DNA of 64,000 nucleotides from Russula earlei (Eukaryota > Basidiomycota > Agaricomycetes > Russulales > Russulaceae): contig JAGFNK010000121.1 of NCBI GenBank assembly GCA_025769875.1, forward strand, positions 1-64,000, given 5' to 3'. Positions 10,711 through 22,604 of this stretch are shown here, in pieces; the first letter of the stretch is position 1, and every line of letters begins with the position of its first letter. The notes beneath the pieces were generated by a model that saw only the letters and a program-made list of their open reading frames with translations, made no database searches and was not told the origin of the DNA. Both the position numbers and the translations under genes were made by a program.

Positions 10711-11650
10711 GGTGGTAGCCCAAGATGTGTGGTGTGACCATTTCTGGTACCATTCATTAAATGGTAGTTTCCCTTGATAATAGGTGTGCATGGTGTTAGC
10801 GGAGGCTAATTCTGCTTCTGCAGGGATGAAGTGATCAGCAAAGGCTTTCTTAAAGTCATCCCATGATCCGTAGTCTGCTACTGTACAAGCCATAGCTTTA
10901 GTGGTCTGTTCTCTAGCCCATGCCCTGGTGGGTGTTCCTACTTTAAAGTGGGTTAGTGCAGTGGCAACTTTCTTGCTTTCATCTGTAAAGGAGTTGCCAT
11001 TGATATAGTAATAATTGGCTAAGGCTCCCCAAAAGGCTTCTGCATTATCCGCTTTTCCATCAAAAGGTTCTGGTGCAGTTCCAACAGGGTGTGGATTGCT
11101 TGACATGGTGGGATTCTGGGTTGTTGAGGTTGTAACAATAGGTGGGGCTGAACCTTGTAATTGGATTCTAGTTGGAGTAAGTGCTCGAGGGACTGCTTGT
11201 GGTATGTTGCTAACTGTATGAGGAGTGGGCTGTTGAGTATTTCGTTGGGTGGAAGGTCCTGGAGTGGTGCTTTGAACACTTGGTGTGGTTCCTAGGATAG
11301 CAGTAACTTCTTGTGTTGCTCTGGCAGTAAAATCAACTTCTTGGTTGTTGTAGTAAACCCAATGCTTTCTGGAGCAACTCCACTTGACTGGTCTATCTAG
11401 GAAGAGGCTTGTATAGTTATAGGGATTGAAGTCTTGAATGTTCTCTGCTCCTGGGGCTGCTGCTTTAAGCTGTGTGGTGGTAACTTCGTCGTTATTGTCT
11501 TCATAGAACCAAGGGTTTGAAAGATTTCCATGGTTGATAATAGGTGTTCCTGCAAATTTTCCTCAGTAACAGTGGTCTTGGGTGTTGTAGCTGAGGCTTT
11601 CAAATAAAAGCGGAATGAGATTTTCTTTGTCATCAGTAATGTCCCTTCTA
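10711..11650 (-). pseudogene. GyC gag N-terminal half
   Basis: A methionine at 11106 opens a capsid-like stretch (FDGKADNAEAFWGALANYY, then TRAWAREQ and FIPAEAELA), typical of Ty3/gypsy gag. It runs to the LTR insertion at 10711 and continues at 8854. Upstream sequence up to about 11640 stays largely open (DRPVKWSCSRKHWVYYN), so the true start may be earlier and fused to the 5' coding region. Confidence 0.75.
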
Positions 11651-14195
11651 GTGCTCATAAGTTTAGACAACGGTTATAGTCCAATGACTGTTGTTCCAAG
11701 GATATGCTATGGTGTAGGCTGGCTTCAGTTGAATGGTGTCAGGTCTTCCTTGGTGTTTTCTTAAGTGGATTCGAGAGTATTCTTCAGTGATACTACTTTG
11801 TGTTAAGACTACCTGGGTCTTCCACAAGTATCCTTCGAATTCTGCTGGCAAGATAGCAAAGTTGTTTATCTCTCTGGTGGGGTGTTGATACACTATGAAG
11901 TGTGTGGTTCTTAAATGCCAAGCTTGTGTACAATAGTTCTTGAATTCAAGTGGTTCTCTCTTTGATCATGTAGGTAGGTTTAGGGCTAAGAAAGATTGTT
12001 CTGGTAGGTAGGAGCAAAGTTCAGTATTTCTAAGGTTGATACTATCAGGTGATTTGACAAATGGCGATGCAAAGGGTTGGGAAGGTATGACAGGTGTAGG
12101 GATATGACTGGTAAACAAGGGTATGTAGGCATCAGGGGGAGTAGGAGGTAATGGTCTTTCAACAAGGAAACCTCTCATGTTGGGGACTGTATCTCTTGAG
12201 GGAGCTCGTTGAGGTGTTGCACGTCTTCTGTGTCAGGGAGCCAGAATTACTGATATGGGAGGTGGTAATCACCTGGTGTCCACAAGGTAATTCCATTAGG
12301 AGTGGGAGGTGTGTCTGGTCGATAACCACACATGCAATACTCTGCTTTGCAGTTACACTTGGTAATCCATGGATCTGTCTCAGTATCTTCTGTACTGGTG
12401 GACCAACATTCTTGACTGGTTGGGATGGTGGTTTGGATTGGTGTGAGGGGTTGAGGGACAAGACTTGAGGCTTCTAGGACTGCTGGGACTGAATAATATG
12501 TATGGGGACTGGTATATGAGGCATCTGGGCTGGTAATTGCCCAAGGTTGGTTGTAATCTGCGTTGTATAACCAGGAGTTAGTTTCCCAGTCAAAAGTGTT
12601 ATGTATTCCTGGTACAATTTCGAGTTGGACATAAGATTGATCCTCTCTTTGTATTCTGTTAAGGCATAGGTGGTAGAACTGGACTGTGAGGTGATAGTAG
12701 CTGATCTATGTCCACACTAAATAAAATAGATGATATCCTGTTCTCAAGGAGTGGACAATGATGTGGTGGCATGGTTGAATGACTCTGGTCCGGAGATTTA
12801 ATTCACTGGTGTGTAGGGATTGGTAGTCCACTGGTTGTCCTTGGATGTTCTTCGCTTGAGCAAGGTGCCAATATAACAATTGTTGTCATGCTGGTGGTAG
12901 AAGTCGACTAAGGGTTTCAAGGTATAGTGCATGTTTGTTGTGGCTTAAGAGTTGTCCAAAAGGCAAGACTCCAAGGAACTTTTTGACAATAAGGTGGGGA
13001 AAGTCTTTGTGGGGTGGTTCAATTTCTGCAGCTGGTACGTTGTGTAAGTTGGTTAAAGTGGTGACAGGGAATGTGACAGAGGTTCAAGTTCGAAAATGAT
13101 TTAGACTTAAGACATGTCTAGTGATAGCATCTTCTTCTTCATCTTCTTCTAAGGTGTACTCTCGTGGCACTTTAGTTAAGACAAGAAAGAAAATTTATTC
13201 AATCTTTATTGACACATTACAAGGATGGTTCTTACTTTTTAAGAACCATGTGCAAGATCTATGGTTTGTAAATGATAATTCTTGATTAACTTGAGAGGGT
13301 TGGCAGGGACACGAGGTGAGAAGCAGAAGCGAAGTAACTGAGGGTTAAAACGTATGGTGTCGACTGTATAGGTTGAGTAGTAGCACAAGGATACACGGTT
13401 ACTTCCTTCTTCAAAGTGTAAGTAACCATATGCAAAGGCTAGACGTCTGTCCAAGAAGTTGTGTATGATAGATAAGCAAAAGGAGCCTTCGTACACAGGA
13501 CAGTAAATAGGGGGTAAGGTGAGAAGCTTTCTAAACAATGAAGTGTTAAAAACGTATGTGAGGTGTCCAAGGGGAAAGTCAGCGTCCAGGGCGAGTATTC
13601 CTACAGAAGAACAGATGCTGAAAGGGGCGAGGTTATACTGGATGGCAGGGCAGTGTTGGAGGGTTCAACCGCAAAAGTGTGGACGATGTGAGCATGGAAG
13701 GCATGGGTGTATGTGTCTGTGAAGGTGTGACAACTTAACTGTTCTGTGGTAGGGATGTGTGATAGGTGGTCTTGGTAGTTTAAGTCATGGAGGGGTTGCC
13801 ACTGCTTGTGGGAACGACTGGTGGTGGGGAGGACAAAGAACTGGTGAGGGTGGAACTGGAATACTGCACAAGGGGGATGATCAAGGAAGCCTTCAGGCAA
13901 GGGAGGACAATCCACTTGCTGTTGCTTGTTCTGTACTGGGGGAGGGGTGCCAACAGGGACAAAGTCACCTGGAATAAGCTGGGCAGTGACAGGGGAAGTT
14001 GGTGGGACTACTGGGGAGTCAATGACGCTGAGGGGCGATGAAGTATGAATGGGATTGAAGTATTCAGTGAGGAGTTGGAGGGCGGTGTGTGGAGTTGGTT
14101 GAAAAGGTGAAGGAAGATGCAGGGGGGTATTGACAAGAGTGGGAGAGATGGGAGTGGACACTTGAGCATTGGCTGGTCAATACAGGAATGATGAG
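11651..14195 (-). pseudogene. GyC 5' coding region upstream of gag, unknown family
   Basis: About 2.5 kb between primer-binding site and gag, broken by stops and frameshifts but clearly homologous to the GyF region (42881-44287 plus 32470-33696). Shared blocks in order: FHPHQF (about 13850), SIIHNFLDRRLAFAYGYLHF (about 13470-13410), VLPFGQLL...LLYWHLA (about 12980-12860), VQFYHLCLNR (about 12680), a Cys-rich block CNCKAEYCMCGYRPDTPP then LWTPGDYHLP (about 12355-12270), and EFEGYLWK...SSITEEYSR (about 11845-11780). I recognise no known domain. Conservation of order suggests a real element-encoded protein, either an N-terminal gag extension or a separate ORF. Confidence 0.7.
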
Positions 14196-14205
14196 AGACT
14201 GTCCA
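14196..14205 (-). other. GyC self-type primer-binding site
   Basis: On the minus strand TGGACAGTCT lies 2 nt past the LTR end. It is exactly complementary to AGACTGTCCA inside the LTR (minus strand of 14495-14504), just downstream of its TATA box, where the transcript should begin. Confidence 0.7.
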
Positions 14206-14207
14206 GA

Positions 14208-15045
14208 TGTCAAGACACGTACTGCTGATCCTTAAGGACTCAGGAGCAGGTGGGCAAGGGTTGGAACAGGTGGTACATGGCATAGGCAGTGTTGAACAAG
14301 AGGACAAGCCAAATGACTAGAATGTACCAGAGGGGGACTGGTACATGTTGCTAGAGGCAGAGGTGAAGAGTAGAGGCCAGTGCAGCAAGGGGGCTTCAGA
14401 CAAGGCGGTTGTTTGAAGAGCACCTTGGAGGTGAGGGAAGTCTTTAAACTGAGCAGTCATGGGGGAGTACCCAGGAAGATGAGAGTATCACAAATGGACA
14501 GTCTGATGACTGCCATGCTACATTGGGGTTTATATACTAGTTACAAGTCTGAGTACAAACTACAGAAAATATCTCAGACCCTTTGGACCGCTCCAATCAG
14601 ATTCTAAGGGCATAAACACATTGTGTCAGACCTGTGGGTGACTCAGGACAATTAGGGAGACAATGGAGCGATGATATCATAATGACATCATTGTGGAGTG
14701 CTTGGTGAGCGTATGATGTCATGGTGGAGTTGCTCAGTCAGCTATGATGTCAGTGGCACTTCATGATGTCATGTAGATCATCCAAGAGGTCTAGGAGTCC
14801 TTCCAGTGTTTCAGTAGCAAGTGGCTGAATGGTCATGTGGCCAGCATGTGGCAAGTTATTCTGATAGGAAGGAGGGTGCTTTAGTGAGTCAGAGGGATTG
14901 GAAACCAGGGTCCTTTGCAATGTATGCTTTGTTAGAAGGGAAGTTGATTAGGAACAGAAGTGGATAGTGGGTACGAAGTGAAAAGGGCTTTGTTGCGTCA
15001 ATAACATGACGATATATGGCCAAGGCCTGGCCTTAGTTCACAACA
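14208..15045 (-). mobile_element. GyC 5' LTR (family LTR2)
   Basis: 838 bp, TG..CA bounded (minus strand TGTTGTGAAC...CTTGACA), homologous along its length to the solo LTRs at 25887-26715 and 62222-63049 but clearly more diverged. The minus strand has a TATA motif (agtatataaac, about 14530). Confidence 0.8.
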
Positions 15046-15373
15046 GGAGCCATACTGAAAGATGGTTCAGTTGTGGCAGTACCCAAGATAATATTTTCCA
15101 TGGGTGCTGTATTCTATGTTGCAGAAGAGAACTGGGATTTGTAGATTTTCGTTGTTAGTGAGGGGTCTCCACTTGACTTCTTGTTCTCCCTCACTGGACT
15201 CTCAGCTCATGGACTGCTTTTATCTGTACCAGTCTTTATGCCACAGGCAATAAGGGTCTTTGCAGAAATAGGGGTGTTCTAAAGAGTGGCAGTGTTCTTC
15301 TGATGTGTGATAATAGATGCGTCCGATGAAGCATATGGGTTTGTAAAGGTTCTCCCCCTTTACAACCTCTGCA
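15046..15373 (-). pseudogene. GyF gag header, second KDPYC module
   Basis: Minus frame with AEVVKGENLYKP and FCKDPYCLWHKDW (15370-15229). The same module occurs at 32674-32537 and in GyB gag (34703-34843). The segment ends at 15369-15373 with CTGCA, the target duplication of the split LTR2; its direct continuation is at 32470. Confidence 0.8.
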
Positions 15374-15820
15374 TGTTATGAACCAAGGCCAGGTCCTGGC
15401 CATATATTGTTCTACTTTACTCAAGAGAGACCCCTCTCACTTTGCATCACCAACACACTTCCATTTTCTGGGCTATCCCTCCTGCAGTACAAGATATTGC
15501 TATTGCAAAGGCACTATAACATGACCAGGCACCTGTTTCCTAATCGGGTAATCATCGCATGGCAGCCACATGGCCACTCAGCCACCAAGAACCCAAAATA
15601 GCAGCATGAACTCCCTCAAAACTGTTGCATAACTCAAATGATGTCATCTAGGCTCCAGTGACATCATGGCTGACTGAGCAACTCCACAATGACCTCATTG
15701 GCTCACTAAGCACTCCACAGTGACATCATAAGCATGTCATTGCTCCACAATGATCAGTAATGTGCTCAGTAAGCCTGAAACCTGACACAAGCAAGTTTAT
15801 GCCTCTGTAGTCCTATTGGA
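15374..15820 (+). mobile_element. Solo LTR2, left half (split by Helitron)
   Basis: Begins TGTTATGAACCAAGG after the duplication CTGCA (15369-15373) and stops within the LTR at ...cctattgga. The missing right half starts at 32088. The halves sum to 829 bp, the exact length of the intact LTR2 copy at 25887-26715. Confidence 0.9.
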
Positions 15821-15962
15821 CAAGTTTTAATTTCATGCCTATGGCATGGCTTGCAAGCTGCACTTTGTGCCTACAGCATGGCTTGTGAGCAAGCTTGCAA
15901 ACCATCCTCTGGCACTTTGTAGCAGCTTGCAAGCCATGCCTTAGGCATGAAATTAAAACTTG
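15821..15962. repeat. 41-bp-arm palindrome at the Helitron 3' end
   Basis: 15821-15861 and 15922-15962 are near-perfect reverse complements (caagttttaatttcatgcc ... ggcatgaaattaaaacttg) with a 60-bp spacer. The next bases hold a small hairpin, ggggctgtgcccc (15965-15977). Helitrons carry a hairpin near the 3' end; this one is unusually long. Confidence 0.8.
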
Positions 15963-16129
15963 TCAGGGGCTGTGCCCCTGAACCCCTGCCATCACTCGGG
16001 TGTAATCACTCAGGTGTGATCCTTTTTTGTTTAAAGCCTCTTTGCATAATCCCTTTGTTGCAACTTCAAAAATATATCTCTATGTGGTAAAGCAGAACAA
16101 ACAATACATACTGAACACATATCCTGTTA

Positions 16130-16335
16130 TATCTACTCCGGTAACACTTCACTATATACTATACTTTTGGTTCAGGCCTCCCTCTTCTCTTCCTTGCAAA
16201 TCACCTTTATGTTGGAGACAGAAGTCACCCTTGACACCCCCACATAGAATTGCCCAGGTGTGAACACAGGCCTTCTTAGGTCCAGCCCAACATGCTTCAC
16301 TGTTTGCCCTTGAGATTTCCATACACTAAATCTCA
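16130..16335 (-). pseudogene. Helitron helicase, C-terminal fragment
   Basis: The minus strand reads KSQGQTVKHVGLDLRRPVF, then TPGQFYVGVSRVTSVSNIKV and TKSIVYSEVL. These are the last helicase motifs of the PIF1-like half of the Helitron RepHel protein. Upstream sequence (16336-16560) shows no further conserved helicase motif, so only the tail remains. Confidence 0.85.
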
Positions 16336-16559
16336 ACCAATAACAGAACTCTTACAATCAACCTATCAAATACAGCAATTCATTATATGGCCAAGTCAAC
16401 TGCCTTTCAGTATCTGTCCTTGTTATTAATCACACAACCAACCATAGTGCTACAGCTCAGCCCAGTTAAACTGGATATAGATTCAACTCATTTATTATCA
16501 ATGGAAAATAAAAAATATCTCATGAAATCATTACATCCACTGAAAGTAACATAGTCAAC

Positions 16560-17202
16560 TGGATGATCACATCCACATGGTGAAGCAAATGGGCTAGCCA
16601 CCAATGTGACCTCATGCACGAGGGAAACCATCATGTGCCATCAGGGTTTGGTGTGGGAATTGGCCAGTCATGCATCCTGTGGTCGGAAGCAGGTGTGAGA
16701 TAGAGGAAAGTAAAGGAAAAACACATGCATGTACCAGTAAAAGCAAGCCAGCTGGAACTGGCAAGGGCACACACACATGCATGGTCACCACATGGATATG
16801 GATATGGATATGGCATGGGAGAATAAATGCAAAAAAATGAATTGCACAAAGATCATGCATGCAGGAAGCACAGTTGTGTGCCAATGGGATTTCGAGTGTG
16901 GGGTTGGACTTGAGCACATAGAAGGAGAGGAAAGAAGAAATGAGAGAAAATGAAAATGAAAAACGCACATGTGAGATCAACATCCACAGGAAATGTGATA
17001 CAGCACAGTGAGCAGGTGAGCGAGAAGCTCACTCACTGAGATGGAACTGGTGCACTGCGAGTTTGTGGTTGCACAGGTTTTCATGGCTATTGGGTGAAGA
17101 CCAACCTTGGCTGTCTTGACTGTGGTGCAAGTAGTGTTGTCGTGTTTTGTAGAAAAGGAGCAGAGATAAAAAAAGGCATGGGTGTTGTGCACATGTGCCC
17201 AG
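16560..17202 (-). repeat. Helitron interior, A/G-rich degenerate repeat (left part)
   Basis: Plus strand rich in runs such as gaaaatgaaaatgaaaaacgcacatg (compare 16935-16972) and 'acacatgcatg'. Continuous with 28586 onward before GyA inserted. The minus strand gives Phe/His/Ser-rich frames (MCVFHFHFLSF), a compositional effect rather than convincing protein. Confidence 0.6.
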
Positions 17203-17796
17203 TGTTGTGATCTACCCCTCTTTTGGTTCGTCCCTGAAACACTTCTTATTGTTCTCTACTTTTCACCCTCGTCCCCTTGGTTACTGTTTCATCCCTTGAT
17301 ATTGATGGTCTCTTATTGTTTCACTCATTGTGTTTCACCTATTGTTCGAGCTCCTTTTGCTACTGGTTAGTATTATCTATTGTTCTGCATATGGTACTGT
17401 ACAGCCTCGCTAGATACAGTATTTAAGCGCCTGTAGAAGCTGGGGAATACCCCAAGCTTAGCTTTGTCCTATTTCCTGTCGCATCCCTTGCCCTGTATCC
17501 TCTCTCAAATCACAACTTGCTTGTGCTGGCTTACACTCTGCTTGACTTGAGCTCATCACAAGGAACCTTTGTGTTCCTCTTCCTCCTCTGCTTCTCTCTC
17601 ATCGTCCTCCTCTTCTGTGAAACCAGGAGATCAACTCTGTCTGTGGACTGAGTCACTACCTGACTCAGCCTTGAGATGCTAAACCTTTGATCTGGTCTCC
17701 TTGAGCTGGCACCCACTGAACCCCTTGAACCAAGTCACAGGGACTTGGCCCCACTGAACCTTGAGCTAACGCTTTTACGGCCACGACACCGAAACA
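17203..17796 (+). mobile_element. GyA 5' LTR (family LTR3)
   Basis: 594 bp, TGTTGTGATC...CCGAAACA. TATA-like tatttaag at about 17420, followed about 30 nt later by AAGCTTAGCTT (17454-17464), the predicted transcript start region and self-primer. Confidence 0.9.
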
Positions 17797-17797
17797 C

Positions 17798-17808
17798 AAG
17801 CTAAGCTT
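17798..17808 (+). other. GyA self-type primer-binding site
   Basis: AAGCTAAGCTT, one base past the LTR end, is the exact reverse complement of AAGCTTAGCTT at 17454-17464 in the 5' LTR. Confidence 0.7.
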
Positions 17809-17889
17809 TCCTTACTCCATTCTGGAGATCAACCTTGAATTACCTCCAAACTGCTGGATCCACGTCCAACCTAGACCCTCTCCTGATCT

Positions 17890-19104
17890 CCCACAACATG
17901 TCGTAGGAACTGCCACTTGGGACAGCTTCCACACCTTCCTCTGCTACATTGCCACTGAGAACAACAAAGAACTACCTGTTGAATTCATCAACAACTGCTG
18001 GTTCGAGCTACAACTCAGAAGAGGACAGCTCTACACCCACCAAGACCTAGAACTTATCAGAAACAGCCTTGGACTAGGCTCAATCCTCTTTACGAACCCT
18101 CATCGGAAACAGAAGCCTCTTCTACAGAAGGCAACCCCCCTGAACTGGAAAATACCGCTGAAACTCAGACACCCTTCGAATCCCCTGCGTTAGAACCAGA
18201 GGACCTCCCTGAAACCCAGGAACCCATTGAACCACCAGAATCCCCAGAACCCACTATGGCAGCACAAGCCCCACAAGCTGCTCCAGTTGCTGTGCAACCA
18301 GTCATAGCACCACAGGCTGCCCAAGGAACCAACAGGTCCCTTAGTGGCAAAGAACCCACAGTCTTCACAGGAGAAAGAAACAAAACTAAGAGATTCATCA
18401 TGGAGTTCAACCTTTACTGGGGACTCAACGATGACAAGGCAGTCATGAGGGATCCCTCTAAAAGGGTCATCCTAGCTCTTTCCTACATTCAAGGGGAAAA
18501 GGTGGAAGATTGGGTAAACTCACAAGTAATGGCCCTTAGAGAAAAAATAACTAGGGCCCAGAATCCCATTAACTGAAACAATGAAGCCCTATGGACTGAT
18601 TTCATCACTGACTTCACGTTCAAATTCACTAACACAGCGGAAAAGGAAGACACCCAAGCAGCTCTTGTCAAACTCGAAATGAAGGATTCCCTGGATGACT
18701 ACATCTCCACCTTCAAACAACTTCTTACTAAAACAGGATGGCCAGAGACAGATGTAATCGCCATTGAGAGCTTCAAAAATGGACTCAAAAGTGGCCTCTT
18801 CCATGCAATTCTAAACAGGGACACCTGGCCCACCACTCTCCAGGAATGGAAGGAGGAAGCCAGGAGACAACATCGATGATTTGTCACCATCAGGGAAAAA
18901 CTCAAAGGAAAGAAGACTACACGCTCCCCTTTGGAGCACAAGTCCCATCATCCTGATTGAATGCAAGTGGACGCCGCCAAGTCCAACTTTGAAAAGCTCA
19001 CTGAAGAAGAAAGAAAACAATTGGCAAAAGAAGGACGTTGCTTCCGTTGCAGGGAGAAAGGCCACCTCAGCTGGGAATGCCCCAAAAATATGGTCTCCAC
19101 CACT
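17890..19104 (+). pseudogene. GyA gag, main part
   Basis: Readable in one main frame with stops: an N-terminal block (WDSFHTFLCYIATENN), an Ala/Pro/Gln-rich linker (18256-18330), capsid (LSGKEPTVFTGERNKTKRF; SYIQGEKVEDWVNSQV; DDYISTFKQLLTKTGWPE) and a CCHC knuckle, CFRCREKGHLSWEC (19039-19080). Breaks include TGA at 18574-18576 (LPIN*NNEA) and 18878-18880. LTR6 at 19110 separates the last codons, which resume at 20958. Confidence 0.85.
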
Positions 19105-19109
19105 TCTAA

Positions 19110-20957
19110 TGTTACACCATTTTCCTTTTACATTTACCTCTTACCTCTTGCTATGGACTGCTTGCTTTCATACGTCCCTTTGCTTACTAGTCTTGTGATT
19201 TCTTACATCTTGTGATCCCTTCTGTGTTATCATGTGATCCATACACGTCCAGGCAACACTGGATTGCTGTTACTTTCCCTTTGTTTGGTTCTCTTTCCAT
19301 TTATGTTCACTTCTTAGTTTCGACTGTGCAATGCTGCGCACCTACTGTGCAGCACAGTTACTTGGTTCTGACTCATTCATGGCCTCATTTCTATGACTCC
19401 TACTTATTATGACTCCTACTATATTAGTAGCACAGTCAAAGTGCAGCTATTGCTGCGCTTCTCCTGTATATATAAGCTCAGTACTTTGTGACCAAAGCCC
19501 TAAGCTTGGTCTCTTGTAGAATCCAACCTACTCTTGTCCAACATATTCTCCTGCAACCCACCTCGCTCTTAACCCTTAAACCACAACCACCTCTCCATTT
19601 CATCAACTCTCAACACACCATCCACCATCTGCTCTTCACCTTTCCCTTCCTTCCCTAAGAGTCTCTCTTCACTCCCCTGAGAAGAGTTCTCCTCCTTTAA
19701 GACCTACCTTCCTCTACTCTCTCTGCGTTGTTCAAGGTCCCCGACGGACTTGAATGCATATAGTGTCATGAACCATTCTCCGGAGAGGGCCCTTTAAGGA
19801 CCCTTCCTTATAGGAGGAAACCCAGCCTCTATGGTGTCACCCTGTTCACACGAGCAAAAGGGGTGAGTAGAGGTGTCCACAATATCGTGCATGCATTGTC
19901 ACACAAGCGATTCTCGGCACAATCAACATACAGCAAGCCCCACTTATTGACAACCCTTCTAACAATAAAGGACAGTATTAGGGCCCTTCTAGGGACCCTT
20001 TAGGACGACTCTAGGTGCTCTACAATGGGTACTAACCTAGTAATAAAGACTCTACAACGCATTATTAGACCAACTCTAATAACTAAAGAATGAACTATAA
20101 GGCAATACTAAGGACCTTAATAGGAGTATTAGGGTCGACTCTAAGGACCCTAATAGAGCTATATAAGGGCCTTATAAGATAACACTATTCCCTAACCAAA
20201 CTACAAGTCCTCAAATGACTGGCCCTAAACTAACTAACAGAAAACGAATCAGGTGCTCACATGTGCACCAGAACAGCAAACACGTGGACAATGAAAGCTC
20301 TTACTCATCAGGAAAAGCCTTCTTACTCAGCAGCTTACTGAGCATGACTGAGCATGCTCAGTAAGCGCACTCCAACTTCTTACTCAGCACTCTATTGTGC
20401 TTGATAACAAGGTTATGACTTGTTCTCTATTTAGCAGTTCTCTTGTAGTATATAAGCGCTCAATAAAGTAGCGGACAGTCCTCAGACTGTCCATTTGTTT
20501 ACAGCACTCTCTATTCCTGGGATACTCCTTTAGAGACCATCCCCTTGTGACTATCCTGGCCTCCTCTCTGCATGATTGTTCAACTCTCACAGTGACAGTA
20601 CCTCTCTGGTATCTGTTACTACTCTGGACTTTACTCCTTGCCCACGCCATCTTGGATGTCTATCGACTCATCTCTGAGCTTACCCCTCGCTCTTGAACTG
20701 GATAGTTCAACAGTGAGTCTTGACATATAGCTAGTGGAACCAGCCCTAGTCTATCCCATTACAAACTTACCCTAGCTTCTCAACGGACCAAGTCGTACCT
20801 GGAACGGTCTATTGGCCATAACCTGTTTAGCATAAAACACTTCGACTGCTGCAGGGATCCTTACTCATTATACACGGGAACCAGCCCGTTTCTTGAACAC
20901 CTCTCTATCATTGACTTGTTTTCCACTTGTGAACTGACACGGCTAGTTACCGTGACA
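19110..20957 (+). mobile_element. Solo LTR6 in GyA gag (holding LTR1)
   Basis: Begins TGTTACACC and ends GTGACA, flanked by TCTAA (19105-19109 and 20958-20962). Length is 881 bp without the inner LTR1. It contains a promoter-like tgtatatataagctc at about 19463. Removing it restores the gag frame (NMVSTTSKAHIVEP). Confidence 0.9.
19764..20725 (+). mobile_element. Solo LTR1 inside LTR6
   Basis: 962 bp, TGTCATGAACC...CTTGACA, flanked by TATAG (19759-19763 and 20726-20730). The most regular copy of this family in the window; it defines the full LTR1 against which the rearranged array at 8855-10710 can be read. TATA at about 20451. Confidence 0.92.
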
Positions 20958-21098
20958 TCTAAAGCCCACATTGTCGAACCAACCCCAGAACTGTCCAAGG
21001 AAGAAGAAGCCTCCACTATGGTGGCCTGCATGAAAGCATTACCACAGGAGGATAGAGCCAAACTTTGGGACCTCATCCTCAAAGAGGATTTTCTCTAG
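20958..21098 (+). pseudogene. GyA gag C-terminus
   Basis: SKAHIVEPTPELSKEEEAS ... LWDLILKEDFL followed by TAG (21096-21098). The frame that continues the element's pol (LGQGTTVGTK...) is -1 relative to gag and opens at GATTTTCTCTAG, as at the GyB gag end. Confidence 0.8.
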
Positions 21099-22604
21099 GC
21101 CAAGGTACAACGGTCGGTACTAAGGCCCAAATAGATATACCATTGTTCAACATAAAGAAAACTCAATGAAAGTCCCCTTTATGATCACAACAAATGGAAA
21201 GACTGGCCAAGCGCTTCTAGACAGCACAGCAACAGAAAATTTCATTAGCCAAGGAATTGTGGGAAAATTACAAATCCCACTTCAAACCCTCAGAACCCCC
21301 AGACCCATTATCAATGTAGACGGCACTAATAACCAAGGAGGGGCACTAACCCATTATGCCATGTGGCTGTATGCCATGGACCCACCACTTGACTTCTTAC
21401 CTTTAACGTCACCAATTTGGGAGAAGACAGAATGATCCTCGGATATCCCTTCCTGAAGGCGATAAACCCACTCATCAATTGGAGCACTGGTTGCCTTAGA
21501 AACCACTTAGGGGTCCTTCTCACCCCAATATCCCTAACAAACCCACCAAGGGTCCAAATTGCACAAATAAGGTCAACCATCATTCCCCCTGAATATTCAT
21601 GACATCAGAAAGTTTTCTCAGAAGAAGCAGCCAAACGACTCCCACCCAGTCGAGGAGAACTTGACTTTAGAATCACCCTGAAACCGGACGCCCCCAAGTT
21701 CCTTGATTGCCAAACCTACCCTCTGCCTCAGAATGTAAAACAAGAACTATCAAGACAGATACAACAAGACCTAGCCAAAGGTTTCATCAAAGACAGGATC
21801 TCAGATTTTGTATCTCCTGTCTTCTTTGTCCAAAAAAAAGATGGCACCACCCCGCAAATGGTAGTAGACTACTGAAAACTTAACAATGCCAGAGTCCCTG
21901 ACTACCACGCCTTACCAAACATGGAAGAACAATTGCACTGACTAAGGGGCAAAACCACCTTTAGCAAGTTCAATGTCAGAGCTGGCTACAATAACATCCT
22001 AATCCACCCAGAAGACCAACACAAAGGCACCTTCAAAACTCAATTTGGCACCTTCATCCCCATGGTAATGGGCTTTGGCTTTACCAATGCCCCGGCAGCC
22101 TTCCAATGGGCAATGAACCACACCCTTCGACCCTGGCTTCTAAAGTACCCAGAAAACACCTGCACCTATCTAGATGACATAGCAATAGCCACAGGGTTAG
22201 GGGAAGAACACCTTCACTGGCAAATCACACATGAATTCCTTGACCTCCTTGAAAGAGACTCTTATTTTTTAAAGGCATCCAAATGCGCCTTTGAACAAGA
22301 GGAGATCGACTTTCTGGGCTTCCAAATCAACCAACTCAAAATTGACCCAGTCAAGATGGATGGCCTCAAAAACTGGCTGAGACCCCCCAACAACCTGAAA
22401 CAAGTACAACAAATCATGGGCGCCCTCAATTACCGATGACCATTTATCCAAGACTTTGCTAAAATAGCTCGCCCCATTTTTTCTACGATCAAGAAAGGAA
22501 CCCCCTTCCTCTGGACCCCAGAAGCAACCTCAGCCCTAGAAACCTTGATATCAGCAGTCTGCAATGACCCTGAACTCTACACTGCCAACCCTGACCTCCC
22601 ATAC
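21099..22604 (+). pseudogene. GyA protease and reverse transcriptase
   Basis: Protease region MKVPFMITTNGKTG with LLDSTATENFI, where the catalytic DSGA is altered to DSTA; a frameshift near 21410; then ILGYPFL. RT follows: LPPSRGELDF, VSPVFFVQKKDG, VVDY*KLNN (TGA at 21872-21874 where Arg is expected), the FGFTNAPAAFQ block, and the catalytic box TYLDDIAIA (about 22165-22191), then a TGA at 22437-22439 (NYR*PFI). LTR3 interrupts the sequence at 22605. Confidence 0.88.

Larger units (their letters stand above)
8050..15045 (-). mobile_element. GyC: truncated Ty3/gypsy element (5' LTR, 5' ORF, gag, protease start)
   Basis: Read on the minus strand: 5' LTR 15045-14208, primer-binding site 14205-14196, an unrecognised 5' coding region, gag, and the first part of the protease, where it stops near 8050. 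RT, integrase and 3' LTR are absent. A compound solo LTR (8855-10710) interrupts gag. Scattered stops and frameshifts show it is dead. Its 5' LTR abuts GyF sequence at 15046, so GyC probably landed in or recombined with GyF. Confidence 0.8.

Noticed and set aside
15821..15962. The palindrome as an independent MITE
   Set aside because: No target duplication flanks it, and its outer end coincides with the Helitron border defined by the split LTR.
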